Shown here piece after piece: positions 45,801 to 58,500 of a stretch of DNA of 64,000 nucleotides. The DNA comes from Tyto alba. Lineage: Eukaryota > Chordata > Aves > Strigiformes > Tytonidae. A program made the position numbers and the translations under genes. Where the stretch lies: assembly GCF_018691265.1 (NCBI RefSeq), contig NW_024881327.1, positions 25,475,936 through 25,539,935 of the forward strand. Direction: 5' to 3'. How positions within the stretch are numbered: position 1 is the first letter of the stretch; each line of letters starts with the position of its first letter. The notes beneath the pieces are model-generated. The model did no database searches, was not told the origin of the DNA, and was given only the letters and a program-made list of their open reading frames with translations.

Positions 45801-47438
45801 TCATCACTCGCTAGAGAACTTTCTCCACACGCGTTGAGCTTTGCTGCTAGCACACAAACAAGCCCTGCCAGCCGAGTACAGACATGCCCCGAGAGCTTTC
45901 AGCAATCCCAATTATGCTGGGGATGTATCTGACCTACAGAGCGAGCCAGCACCACAGTAAGTACGTGTCATCCCTCAAGGAGAGGTGTTCACTATTTGCC
46001 AAACCAATGTGAAATGAATCACAACATTTGACAAGATGGAATGGCAAAGTTAAAAACAAGCCCAGGCTAGTGAAAATAGGGTGCCTGTTTAGAAACAAGA
46101 CACAGATGAATGGAAACAGAAAATGCCTCAACAGCAACCTTCAGGATCTTCTCTATTCTTTCAGGTAGCTGGGTTACAGGTTCACTAACCACTCAAGTAA
46201 CAGAATCGCTTTGTCGATGTTGAAAGCTTGAAACCAATTCCCTGAAAAAGCCATGTTTTTCAGACACCACCCTCCCTAAGAAGGGGTGGTGGAAAACTTC
46301 TGGGGGAGAAAGCTCAACCCAAACAAGAACCTATCTTAAGAATGTGGCACTTTGCAATGTGCTGCAATTAAGACAAGGCCTTTATGAGCCCTTGTTTTCA
46401 GTAAGAGTACTCCAGAGCTTAAACACATCCCTGGGTATTTTCTGTAACCAGAAGCCTGATAACCAAGATACTACATTACATCCTTTCCATGAAAAACATG
46501 CTGTGTCATAAAACTTTAAATATTGGCTTTGAAAGCTATATATATAAAACATGACAGTGACAATAAGATCATTACATTAGAGGCGATCTGATCTTCAGGT
46601 TAAGTAGCCTCCCAGCCCTGTCCTGCTGGCCTTGCAAGATCTTGTCTTGTCTGTGTCCAAGTCAAAGGCTAGTTCTAGTCATGAATCTCAGCTGATCAAA
46701 AACTGTGAAATCCCAGTAACGTATAGAAAGTTGTAAACGTTTTTATTTTCCCACCCCTTTCATCCTATTAAACATCTATCAAGTGATGTGTTTGGATAAT
46801 GCAGTGGTTCTTTTGCCTTATTACAGACTGTTCACACAGGGTCCAGATCATTATGTTAACATGCTGTTATTAGTATCCTAAGTCACGTTTAAAAAAAAAA
46901 CCTCGAAGGAAGGAAACAACAACTGAGCATCGGTTGATGACAGTAAAGCTGCGGTCTACCTGCACAGCCACAGTTACACTCAGGAATCCGTATTCCCAGC
47001 CCCCTGAGCAAAATCTGGCGGGAAAGTTTGTTTTGCAGATACTGCCTGGGACTGGGATTCAAAGCTTTTGTTCCAATTTGGAACGTATAAACTCCGTATG
47101 GCTGCAGCCTCTATGCTCCTCGGTCCCCCACCGGTCAAAACAGAACAACACCTCCGCAAAAAATTTGAGCCCAACTCCAAGGATACGCATACGCCCTTTA
47201 TCTTCTACACCTTCGCCCCTCACCTCTTGGGCGCCTGCAGGAAGCGCAGCCGGGCCGGGCGCTGCCCGCAGCCGCGCTTCGTCTTCCCGTAGCGGATGAG
47301 ATCCTGGAAGAGGCCGGAGGCGCCGTCGGGCCGCGGCTCCGGGGCCGGGGCCCGCCCCAGCAGCAGCAGCAGCAGCAGCAGCGCGGCCAGGAAGGCGGCG
47401 GCCAGCAGAGCCCAGGCGGCGGCCAGCGCGGCCGCCAT
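42593..47438 (-). CDS. SRD5A3: SRD5A3, complete five-exon coding region
   Basis: ER-membrane reductase of dolichol synthesis, needed for N-glycosylation. It was described as a polyprenol reductase; recent work places the reduction at the polyprenal step. Five coding exons total 933 nt, 310 residues (human 318). Hydrophobic segments: about 4-27 (Leu8 run), 78-94, 123-135, 152-174, 192-205, and two in the last exon ([28 protein letters not shown]). The C-terminal steroid-reductase domain holds [20 protein letters not shown] and ends [13 protein letters not shown], as in the family. Exons 3 and 4 join without four residues present in human (AYIT). The start ATG at 47438-47436 is the first in frame in the CpG island. 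It lies upstream of TMEM165 on the same strand. Confidence 0.97.
42853..43346 (-). other. SRD5A3 intron 4
   Basis: About 490 bases of ordinary intron with no recognised element. Confidence 0.7.
43347..43469 (-). CDS. SRD5A3: SRD5A3 exon 4
   Basis: Acceptor tttcatttag, donor gtaagg. It encodes [20 protein letters not shown], then [20 protein letters not shown] and S. Starting here, the protein reads DVRN-GKELSMQ, where human has GRNAYITGKNLLMQ, four residues longer. The acceptor has a poor pyrimidine tract. Confidence 0.9.
43470..44761 (-). other. SRD5A3 intron 3
   Basis: About 1.3 kb of AT-rich intron with a short CA-rich tract at 43860-43885. No recognised gene or dispersed repeat. Confidence 0.7.
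44762..44956 (-). CDS. SRD5A3: SRD5A3 exon 3
   Basis: Acceptor gtgcaagcag, donor gtaagt. It encodes [40 protein letters not shown], then [20 protein letters not shown] and TDVRN. The nearby tags at 44954-44950 and 44961 were rejected as acceptors on phase. Confidence 0.94.
44957..45388 (-). other. SRD5A3 intron 2
   Basis: About 430 bases with nothing notable. Its first bases (minus strand) keep the exon 2 frame open. Confidence 0.7.
45389..45528 (-). CDS. SRD5A3: SRD5A3 exon 2
   Basis: Acceptor gttcccacag, donor gtgagg. It encodes [20 protein letters not shown], then [20 protein letters not shown] and LGRASQ. It is in frame with both neighbours. The longer open frame past 45389 is intron. 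Confidence 0.94.
45529..47223 (-). other. SRD5A3 intron 1
   Basis: About 1.7 kb, AT-rich on the left and GC-rich toward exon 1. An A run occurs at 46892-46901. No recognised repeat. Confidence 0.7.
47224..47438 (-). CDS. SRD5A3: SRD5A3 exon 1
   Basis: Encodes 71 residues plus two bases of Arg: [20 protein letters not shown], a Leu8 run from (CTG)8, then [31 protein letters not shown] is shared with human SRD5A3. The donor gtgagg starts at 47223. Confidence 0.93.
47358..47381. repeat. SRD5A3: (CAG)8 / (CTG)8 repeat inside SRD5A3 exon 1
   Basis: Eight uninterrupted CTG codons on the coding strand give Leu8 in the first predicted membrane helix. Confidence 0.97.
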
Positions 47439-47899
47439 GGCCCCGGCCCGGCCCGGCCCGCTCCGCCCACAGCCGCCGCGGCGGCACTTCCCCTTCCTCT
47501 TCCCGCCCTTGGGGAAAGCGCCGGCCCCCCAGCCGGGACGGCGGAGGAACGAAAGGGGCCGAGGAAGGGAGGCGGGAGTCGTGACCGCTGCGCTCTAGTT
47601 CTCGCAGCCGGCTCCCAAAATGGCGCGGGGGGTGGGAGAGGAATCTCTGTTTGCAGCGTTAGCTTGTGCGCTCCTCGGCGTTTGCGCTGCCTCCGTCGCC
47701 TCTTTTCGTTCAGGCGGCGGAGGCTGCCGCGGGTTTAACGGCGCTGCGGGGAGAGAAGCCCGGTAGTTACGCCGTGGTGTCCTCCGGTAACCCCGAAACC
47801 GCGCCGAGCTCCCGCGCCCCGGCTTGTCTCTGCTACCTGCTCACCTGTCAGCCACCTCCGCCATGTTACACGGGCGTGGGGTCCCGCATTCTGAATTTT

Positions 47900-50800
47900 A
47901 TTCTAATAACGTTATTGAGTTTGTCGTTACAAGAAAGGAGAGGCTTTATTGGCCTTTCTTTTAACCTGAGAAATGAAGAAGCCAAAAGGAGAAGGTTCTC
48001 TGATGCCTGGTGAAAAATGTCCTGCCCGCATCCTGCCTTGCGCACATACGGGGATGCGGCTCAAGCCTTCTCTTCACAAGAGAAGCTCAAGTGTTACTTG
48101 GCAGGTGTTCAGGTGTCGGTCTGTGTCACCAAATATCACTGAGTAAATTACCTGATTCACTCCCTCCAAGGAGACAACAAAAGATACTTCAAACTTTTCA
48201 GAGTATATATGAAGTCATGATGTTTAGTGTGGGCATAGTTATGTTAGTGCTTATTAATGCTCTAGTGTAAAATAAGATTTTAATTCGATTCTCAGGAAAA
48301 ATATAGTTGGACTGTATTTCCAAGTCTTTAAATACAGAACAACCTAATTTTATTAGTCTTTACTGCTACTTCAAACCAGCATGAAATCAGTAGATAAAGG
48401 CACTGGCCATCACCTTTCAACTCACTGAGATTTGGGCCTGAAGTACGCACAGGTTTTTGACTTCAAGAGGAATATCTGTTGCTACAAGTGTGCTTCCACA
48501 ATGCCCAGTGTGGCTGCCGTTACAGTGGTACCTCCCAAGGTATCTGTAAAGGTGTTGATGACTTTTTCCCGTATGGGATTGAATTATGTCATAAGCACTT
48601 TAATGCACCCCAACTAGCTACCAAACCCATATAGCATCTTTTTGGGGGGGCATAGATCAGGCTTAATCGAAATAACATTTTTAAATTTTACCAATATATT
48701 TTCCTAAACAAGAAGTATAATCTCTGCCTAAGTTACTTCGAGGATGCACTGATGACTGCATTAATCCATCCTGTCAGTGAATCCTGCAAAGCAGCACATG
48801 CTCTGCTGAAGCACAGATGACATCAGTAACATTGCTTAGGAAAAAATAATTAGAGTTCACATTTCTTGCTAAGACATAGATTGGTAGCTCTCCAGTTACA
48901 CCTGCATAATGGGATATAATAAATATTTTAATGTCAATATCATTTATGCCCAGGTTTGGAGCTCAGTCTAATTTCCTTGTCAGTTCGGTGTAACTGAATC
49001 CTAAATCTGGTTCAGGGATTTCGTGGCTAATTGTTTTGGGTAATTAGCAGGAGATAAAGATACCAGGCAGGTGGGTGGACATTTCTGGGAAGTGGGAGGG
49101 AGCAGCAGGCGGTGTGTGGGTAATCCCTCCGCTGGTGAGGGCAGGGGGAAGGAGAGGGAGCCTGGGCAGCGCTGGGGAGGAGGGAGGGGTGCTGCCATCC
49201 CAGGGAGCAGGCAGGAGCTTATTTCTGCGTCCCACAGGGCCACGTTTCGAAAGCGCTGCTGTGGTGACTGGTTTGGGCAGAGCAGACCGTGCGTAAGCAG
49301 GGAGCAGCCGTGTCTGCTTTGCAAACAGCGACGGCACGGGAGGCCCCGCGACAGCCTGCGGGGTCATGGCAGCGATGTGCTTCTGCAGGCCCTGACTCGA
49401 GGTACTGGGTCCTCTTGTGCTGCACGGTCCCTACAGCTGGAGGTTGTCCACTCTTGCAGCATGTCTCTCCGAAGCACGGCAGATGTACCTCTTCCTTTTC
49501 AGCCTCAGATCCTCTCTGAAACATGAAGGAGACACATTGCAGTCTTGTCCCTGCAGGCCAGTCCTTTTATGGCTTTCACAAGACAGATAAGGCAAAGGCG
49601 AGCAACAGTCTGGCCCATAAAGAGGGCCCTTCCTTTGTCTGAACAGCAAACTTTTAAAATTTAAAATAGCTTTGCTTGGCAATTTTGGTGCCCAGTGTAG
49701 ATGACATTTTCATGAAATCATGTTCGGAAGACTCCTGGCTTCCTCTGCACCCAAGTTATATTTTTCTGTGCAGTTTGGACTTCAGGGGTGTTTTAAAGTG
49801 AAGGATAAGGAATGTGGACATTATGGTGCCCATGAGACAGTGGAGGCCGGAGGGCCTACAGGGGTGCTGCTGGGCGGTGGACCTGAAGAATGACAACAGG
49901 GCTCCAGCAGGACAGTCATATGCACCCAGAGACACGCAGTACATTGTGCCATGTTCCCCTTTGGGGTGACAGGTACCCAGCTTTTTGGCACTTTGGTTGC
50001 CTCCTAAATTTAGCTAACCCAGAACCTCAGAGGTACAGCTCTCATGGAGGTCAATGAACTAGCAAATGTTTAACATCAAATACTCTTCCATCAATTAACC
50101 TTTATATTCCTTAGAATCCTCTACACATTGGTCTGTAGTACACAGTAGGACTGAGGCACTAATTCTACATGGCACGTGGTGTCACCAGCTGTGATGTCGA
50201 CTGCAGTGTTACCAGCAGCAAAGCCAGGCAAAGAGGGATTTAGTAGGCATGAGCCAAGACTTGCTCTGCACTCTACCAGAATATATAAGTGGGAAGGGGA
50301 AGAAATTAGTGTTTGAGGAAAACTACAGCTGTAACAAGCAGAACAGGTCCCTTTTAATATCTTATTCCTTGGCTCCAGCACTGCTACCACGTGGGGCTTC
50401 CTGTGGGGCAAGTAAGAGCCACAGCATGAAAGCTGTGCCCACAGACCAACCCATGGCAGCAACCATGTGCAGCAGTTTAAAGGTGAGGAAAGCACTGTGG
50501 TCCACAATGTTTTGGTGAACACTTGCTCAAACTTTACTTCAACCTGCTGTGAAAGAGCTGCGGAGTCCACCCATCAGCAACACGCCCCAAGATCCATAGT
50601 GTCCCTGCGAGTTATTGTCACCGCTGTAGTTATCACAGTGAACCATAGGTTGTAGGTGACAGATTTAATGGTGAGAGAAAGACGATGACTTCTATTTATG
50701 CACCAATCTTTCCTTTGCTCGTGGATGTTGGTTCTTTTCTGGCTGTAACACAGAGGGGTTTTAAGTTATACGGGCAGATGCCAGACTTCAGGTGGGTCAT

Positions 50801-52000
50801 TTGAAAATCTGGTGATCAGCAGAGGGCTGTGAAGTTGCTTCCCAAGTCTTGCCCAAGCAGTCGATGCTTCCCGGACGCCCAAGGCACTACCGGCTGCCAG
50901 CTGGCTCCAGTCACCACCGGTGCTACAACAGCGCAGGGACGCAGGATCCAACCTCCAGATGTGGTCAGTTTGTCAGCTATTTCCTCAGAGTTCAGATAAT
51001 TGGAGGAAGAAGGGAAGGAATACAACTGTGAGGGTGGGAAATGGTTTGAAGGGGAGAGGAATCAGCAGTTGGTCATCTTAAATATACCTTCTGTATTTAT
51101 ATTTACAAGTTATGTTGAGCAGAAGATGTAAGTTGTACGCTACTACTTCTCATAATTGTGTATATTTTTTGCACAGCAGTGAGAGCCTTTCTCTCTAGGA
51201 ATTTTTTCCCCAGTGCTGTACATCTGTGGCACATTATATCACTCACGTGCGGGAATGGTTTTCCGATTTTTTAGGCGAATCGTTCCCTCTAGGTGGCACC
51301 AGCACTCTTCGGTTCCCCCGAAGCTGGGCTCCGGCTGCTTGCTGCCCAGGAGGGCTCGGGAGAGCCCCGAGCATCCTTCGAGCATCCTTCGAGCATCCTT
51401 CCAGCATCCTTCCAGTAGCACCGCTGCGGGGTTCTCACCTCGCAGTCCCTCCTGGCGTTAGTTGTCTGTAACAGTTGGTGTGCCGATAGCATTTGTAGGC
51501 TTTGTAATTTGACAATTGCAAACGTTTGTGGTTGTGTGTTAGCTTTTCATGGCAAATATTTGCTCTCAGCTTTGTGACACTTACTCCATCTTGATGGGTG
51601 GAGTTTAACTTTCCTAACTTTACCCATCTAAAAATTAGGTATCTAGCTGAAACCAGTTAGATGGGTTCCTAATATAACAGATGGAGACAGGTACCTCCAG
51701 AGTGCCAGGTTTTTTCTTCCTAAACACAGATGTCTCAGCTGTTGAGCTGAATTGTTGTCCCTCGTGAAGATCCTCTTGATAAAAATAGAATCTTAAAGGA
51801 TCCAGAATAAAAATGGGTATAAATTATGCTCCTGGATCTAGAGTTGGTTCAATGAGTATCATGCAAAGAGGCTTTCACTGATATAAAAAAATGCACTTTT
51901 TTTGCATTCCTGGGCCATGCGAAAGAGTTATCTGTAAATGTAACTGCTTCATGTTTCCTGCCTGTTAAAGGAAACCTGCCCAGACAGTTTATAGGCTGCT
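47900..52000. other. Gene-free flank upstream of SRD5A3, part 1
   Basis: Non-coding apart from chance frames. A G-rich, GC-elevated block lies at 49070-49530 and an 11-base tandem repeat at 51369-51412. A 149-codon minus frame at 50121-50570 shows no known family. Confidence 0.55.
51369..51412. repeat. Four-copy 11-base tandem repeat
   Basis: The unit gagcatccttc occurs four times, the last beginning cag instead of gag. Confidence 0.9.
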
Positions 52001-55000
52001 GTGAGACATCACTTCTAACAAAACTTGCTTACCAAGGTACACAGAGAGAGCCTGAAAAGACCTTGTGCAAAAGGTGGGAAGAAGGGTCGAGGCTTGGCTG
52101 AACCATATAGAAAATGCTGGAGAGAACAGACAAGAGATCAAATTTATATATCACAAAGCTGAACTTGTGTGGGCCGCTGTGGACCATAATGTTTGATAGA
52201 GCTTCGTGAAATGGCTGTAGGGGTGGGCGAGCAAAGGTCTGCTTCGGAGATTTCCAACTCAGACTGTCATATTATTCAAAGTAATTTGTCTGCATGAGGG
52301 ACAAAAATCAGCATCAGCCCACAGCAGATTTCACTGCAGCTCTGGACTTAATAGACTTATCCACTGATTTTACGTAGTGATTTTTGTTTATTTTTTTAAT
52401 TTATAAGGGAGAATAAGGAAATTAGTCAGTTACTCAGATATTTTTTGCTGGTTGTTTTGTCTAGACTTTTTTTTCCAGCAAAGATTTTAATTTGCTAATG
52501 AAACCCAAAACCCTTTGTGAGTAAAATAGGTACAGGTGGGTTTCCTGGTAATCTCTGTGAGACAGTATTCAATGTGAATTTAGCACAAGGGCAACCTTGA
52601 AAGTACAAATAGAGGCCCCAGTCCTTCAGACCTTTAGGGACATGCTTAAAGCCAAGAGGGGTGAGGGCCCTAAAATCTATATTAAGTTGGTCAGTACCAG
52701 TGGGTCTAGAATCTTTAATTATTAAAACATTCCTTGATTCAGATAATTAGCATAATGGAGTAAAGTCGTACACTTTTGTGATTTGTGGGAAAATAAACCA
52801 AGAAATCCAGCAGATTACTACATTTTGAAGGTTAAAATACTAGCCTGTGCTCTACTGGTTTTTATCATTGGAAGATAATACTGAGATACTGGGGACAAGA
52901 AAACATAAATCACAGAGCATAAAAAAAGACTGCTTAGAGATGTGAGAAACTTGCACTGAAACGGACTTCCCACCATTCAAGCATCACTATGTGCCCTTGG
53001 CTTTCAAATTAGAAAATGTGAGGGTTTCCACTAGCAGACGGAAAGCAGGAATTACTCTCTGATAAGATGAGAGCTCCTGTGTAGGATTGGTGCCGTGCTC
53101 CTGGGATAAACACTGTTATGCTTGCATAGCTCTTAATGCATAATTCATACACATGAATCTGTAGACTTGAAGGTGTGACTTCTACATCTCTTAGAGCCAT
53201 GATACTAAAATACATGATTTATTCACTATTCAGCTATATTATCTGCCGAGTTTTCACTGATCACAGCTAGCTGAATCTTGCCGACACAGTCAGCTTGGAA
53301 ACTGAGGCATTTTGGAATTTCATCCCGGGAATAAAAGCAGCTTTATCCCAACTTGTATGATACGGTATTGATCACGGGCTGGTCATGCTGTGAAGGCTAA
53401 GTCTGGGCAAGCTGTTGTTTGCGATATGAACCTGCATTTGGATTTTTAAAAATCTAAGGAAGTTTGTAAGGGAGAAAGCTACCTAAAGCTCATAATTATC
53501 ACTTGAATTATTTTAATTTGCGGAATAGCTTAATGAAAAATAAATATGACTTTACTTAAGATTATAGGTAAGTTATGGTTAAAAGGAGAGCAGGGAAGAT
53601 GACTTAACATTCTCAGGGATGAAACATTAATGCTTTCTTTGTCAAAGGGCACCGGTCCATGATACAACCCCAGGGCTTGGCAGGAGCAGAATTCAGACCC
53701 TTAATAGTAGCAAATAATTGTCTGACTCTGTACCAAAATCCTCAAAGGACGTATTTACCTGTCTTTGTCTTCTGTACATTGTTTTATGTTATTTTAGAAA
53801 TATGCCAGAATATATTTGCTTGCAAAATGATTGGGGTTTTCCTGGAATAGACGGACTGCATTCAGGCCTGGGTTCAAAAGTAAAAGTTTCTCCCTGAGAA
53901 TCCTGTTGAAACTTTCAGACTCAGATACAAGAGTTGAGAGTTCAGGGGCGCTGATTGTCTGCCAGAGGAGAAAGACCATGATGAAAGCTGATAAAAGCTA
54001 TGGAGGGCAGTTACTTTTAACAGGGCTATCAGCTGAAGAGGGAAAGCTCTAAGAAAACTTGGCAGGCCATGAGAAAGATGAGAAAGGTAATAGCAACATT
54101 TATATCTCACAATTGGGAAGGATCAAAATTTCCTCAAGGAAACAAAGACTGTTTGTATGATGTTTTATGAACTCCATGGAAATACATGGCATTAGCGGCC
54201 CTTTCCTATGCCCTCTGGAACTGTACACAGAAAGTATTTTAATGCTGGTACCTGTTTTATAAGAATCAGCTGGGAAACAGAAGGAAGTTTGGGACATAGC
54301 TGCTGTTCCCTGGGACTGTAGAAGTTGTTCCAGGAGGATAGAAGTGGCTTCGATACTATCTGAAGAGAAATACTTTGTCTAGATTGCATGCATCTTGTGG
54401 AGCACTCTGTGGCTCCTTTCCATTTTGAGGTTGTTTTTCATTCAGAGGGCCAGCCTGAAAGCATGGCCTATGTGTGGCCAAACTCCGGAGCAGCCAAGCT
54501 GTAACGTGCATGAGCACAGCCAGCAGCTCATTTAACTTCTACCTTCTGGAGAAGCCCTATAGTGGCTATTGTAAGAAGCCTACAGCTGGTCCATGGAGAA
54601 AATGGAGAGCAGCAGTTGCTCTTCTACCACTAATTAGCTAAGGGAATCATTCATAGCAGCAAGGACTGAAAGCTACCTTTTTTTCCCTAAAATGTGTAAT
54701 CTTGGCTATGAATTTGCTCTTAGTGTGTAGAACTTGTGTTCTGAGATTTCATCTGCCATGGAGAAAAAAGAAAAAAAAAAAAAAAAAACAGTCCTCATGT
54801 TTTGTTGTTCCTAGATAGAGGCAGGTGGAAGATGTGACTGTGGATCTGCTCACATCTCAAATATCTATATGGCTCCATTTGGAAAGAAGAGACTCCCCAT
54901 TTAGTATTGCAATGTTACGAACATCAAGAATTGTGAATGCAACTGGGTTCACTGTAGATACCCAGTCTATACATGAAATCCTGTACCAGGACATTTGAAG

Positions 55001-58000
55001 AACATCACCTGCCTTTACTGTAGGCTATACAAATACTATTGCTGAGTAGCAGAAGCACCATCTCAGCTGGGCATCACCCAGAGTGGGTACCTCTCCCTTG
55101 GTATGGGAGGCTAAAGACAGTGCCTGTGTTCCAGAGATACTGCCTGCTTCAACATGGCAAGTGGTAGGTTTGAAAATGCTGGGCTGTTGCCCTGTTCCAG
55201 AATGCAGATGTGTATTTTTTTCCATATGTTATCAGTGTTCTGTTGAGTTGTGCCATAACATGAAGACATAGGCTTAATTCATGTATCTGCTCATACTTAC
55301 CGGTGATTCTGCCTTGGGAAAGATACAGCGGCTCAGTGAACCCTTACTGTCCACGACCTGTAACTAGAAAGAAATTCAGGTTTTCAACTACTAAGTACAC
55401 TCAACAGCTGTAAAAACAGCTGTAGAAAATCATTTGTGTTGCTAAACTTAAACATGTCACAGGGGACATGGAAGCTGTTTATGAATATTATTTTTTTTCC
55501 CATTTATCCTTATTGTATAAATATCATTCTGGCAAAATAACTCTTTCTGATTAACTTAGTGCAATATTGGAAAGATAATTTAACATCTTCATTTTCTTAT
55601 TAATACAAGTATTCGCACATTGCTATAAAGGACAAAAGAGGTGGTAGTACAGTCAGCATGTAAGGTCTGTGCTAATAGTGCATGGCTTGCGCTTCAAACT
55701 GCTGTTAGCAGGACTTGATCCTAAATACATCTGAGCTCAAGCTTTCAGTCAAACTAGGATACTCTGGAAATCAGACAAACTGGTGGTGACTTTGCAGTAT
55801 TTCCAAATGAAGGTGTAAGAGAATGTGATTTTATTCAAAGGAAATTAATTTTATCTGTAACTTTTGGTTACAAATTCCAGTCTAGTTCTGAATGGTACTG
55901 GCAGTGGGAAGGGAGTCAGCTCCACTTCAGCTCACACATCTTCTTTTACTCTGGCAAACCCTTACTTTGCTGTGTACTTCTTCCCTTGCTAGCATATGCT
56001 TAATTTTGTATACTCCTTTTTGCCAGCCGTTTGATTAATTTTTACCTTGGCTTGCTTTTCTAATTGATTTTTTGTAGTAATAGATTTTTAAAGGAAAATC
56101 TTTTCCCCAGTATGCTTCCTGACAGAAAATCTCTAGTAACTATTTATGAGGAAAGTGTTATATTAGTATTTTTCTCAATAAATACTTGTTAGAAGCTTAA
56201 CACTACAAACCCCAGTAGAATAGTGATAAATATTGACTACAGCTGAGAGAGAAACAGTGCCTGAAGAGCACTGCCTACTGCAAGCATGTTCAGATGCATC
56301 TAATCAGTGATAAATATCTGGTGATTTTTAGGTAGTAGACATGAGCTTTTCTTACCTATCAGATCCGTCATATATGTGATGGGGCTGGATTAGGTCCCAA
56401 GCTAGGGGCACAGAATTAAGAGGCAAACCTTTTAAAATGGCAGCAGCCAAATGGGGTGGGGGCTGGGGGCTGACACTGGTTTTAAAGCACTTTTAAAAAT
56501 ATGCTGCACCTTCTCCCTGTGGAAATAGTCTTCTCAATCTGATAGACACATGAGAAGCCAGAAGGGCTTCTTGTGGTACAGGTAGGAGAGCATGCTCGTA
56601 CGCACTTCCTTCATGTCTGTGTGCATGGTTGGGCAAAATAATAATAAAAAGAAGTCTGGAATTGGTAAAAGGTCATCTGCAAGTTAATTACTTGTAATGC
56701 CTTACCTAGAGATTTGCACTGACATAGGCTGCTCTGTTGATCTCTGAAGTAGAGGCTAGAAAAATAAACGGTTATGAGCGGGTAGATATAATTGAGGCGT
56801 GTGGGGTCTCCTGACGATAAATAATCTCAGCCCTTGTGTTCAGATCCTGCAAGCAGCTTTGGCTAACATCACGACTTACTTGCCAGATTCATTGTGTGCC
56901 GTTCAGCAATCAAGACAGCAGTTAATAAATACTCCTATTGTCCAGACTCAAAACAAAGCTGAGGTCACACGAGGCTGGCACTGTTACCTAGGAGGAGATG
57001 CAGGCTGTGCTCTCCAGACTGCTGATTTCTGGGCTGTTTTAATGAAATCTTACCCTGACAGGCTTCAAAACCCTTGGAATGAGAGCAACAAGAGAACTGT
57101 CAGAGCAATAGGGATGTATTGCTTGCATGTGCCTCTGCCCTTCGTGCAGGGAGCATAGAGCAATGTGCTGGCTCTGCTATGCCCATAGCTCTGCTGTGCT
57201 TTACATACAGAATACTATTCCTACTTAAATCACTCCCAGTCCTGAAGTAGCTGAAGGAAGAAAAGAGGGGGAGATGAGAACAGCAGCAATTTGGAGCAAT
57301 GCTTAAACAATTTAGGTTTTTCTTTCCAGCCATGCAGCCCAAAAGTGCAAGAAGAAATACAGCCAAGGTAGGATCCCTAAACCTTCTAGGCTGCCTTGTC
57401 TGAGACAGCGCTTAGGTTAGAGAGGGCACAGGGCAGTAAGTGATAAAGACCTCTCCTGCATTTCTAGTTGTTTTCACCATTTCAGAAAGGTGTAAGTGGC
57501 CCTGTCTCCTACTCTCGTTGACAGGGATGTAGGGACAGAAGTGCTGAGCATCACGCATGATGGGTTGGTTCTGGGTGGAGTGGCCTGGTGAGGTGCACAA
57601 AAGCTGCTGGACCAAGAGGACAGACTGTGGCACGTCACAGCTCTAACTGGGCAAGAGCGGCTCTCCCTGACCCTTCAAATTCAGTTACCCTGCAGCTGAC
57701 ATATGTCTTATTTCAGGACCCTCTCTCTATTTGGCAAAGCTTTAAATGCAAACTTAAGTGGCTTTGCTGAACAGGGATAGAATTAAGCTCAGGACTTTCA
57801 TCATATTTATTAGCACGATAGTCAGAGGTCTGACTGTCATGAGCAGTGCATGTAAGAACTGTGAAGGCCCACTGAATGGTCAGCTTGCTACTTGTTACTC
57901 CTGAATTTTGGTGGGATCATCTGTGCAACAGTCATGCGGAGTCTCTGCCCTCAGCCCCTACCTGACCTGGTGTCTGGTGGACAACAGCACTTATTTCCTC

Positions 58001-58500
58001 CCCACCTCTTCAAAAATCAATTTTAACAGTATCTTCTCTGCCTGCTGGTTCTCAGTGATCATAGGGTCTGGTGGAAACCTTTGGATTCAGCTTTTCCTAC
58101 GAAGGCCACTCCTTTGGTTAAATTCAACTCCTGACCTTCTCAGTGAGCTCCTCTGAAAATCCATCCTGGCTGAGGAAACATGCATCTAACACCTAGTTTT
58201 TCATTTCAGCCCGATTCGGACAGTTTTAGCCTTCTGTCCTGCCTTGTTCACCTCCTAGTAGAATCATCAGCTTCCAACTTGTTTGAGGACTTCAGGAAAA
58301 GCATAGTTTAATTCCCAGTGACTCATAATGGAGTGATGTCTGCGCTGGAGATGCAGCTTCGGTGTTCATCACACCTAAAAATGCAATGATAGTGGATGTT
58401 TTTCCCTGCTTCATTTCTTCCTTTTATCTGCATGAAGCATTTGTTTCCACTTACATCTAAAGAGACTTGGAAAGTGATCTGATGAATTAGAAGAGGCTAC
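52000..58500. other. Gene-free flank, part 2
   Basis: AT-rich non-coding sequence. Notable only for a poly-A run at 54771-54788 and a G-rich patch at 56454-56472. No conserved frame, RNA gene or named repeat recognised. Confidence 0.55.

Larger units (their letters stand above)
47215..47900 (-). promoter_or_regulatory. SRD5A3: SRD5A3 CpG-island promoter
   Basis: CpG-dense sequence spans exon 1 and about 450 bases upstream. An ETS-type word (cacttcc, 47486-47492) and a YY1-like aaaatggcg (47618-47626) are visible. No TATA box is seen near the ATG. Plus-strand frames across it (47296-47598, 47666-48013) have no recognisable content. Confidence 0.65.

Noticed and set aside
50121..50570. 149-codon minus-strand frame in the right flank
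   Set aside because: Composition is ordinary, overlapping plus-strand frames are as open, and nothing resembles a known family.
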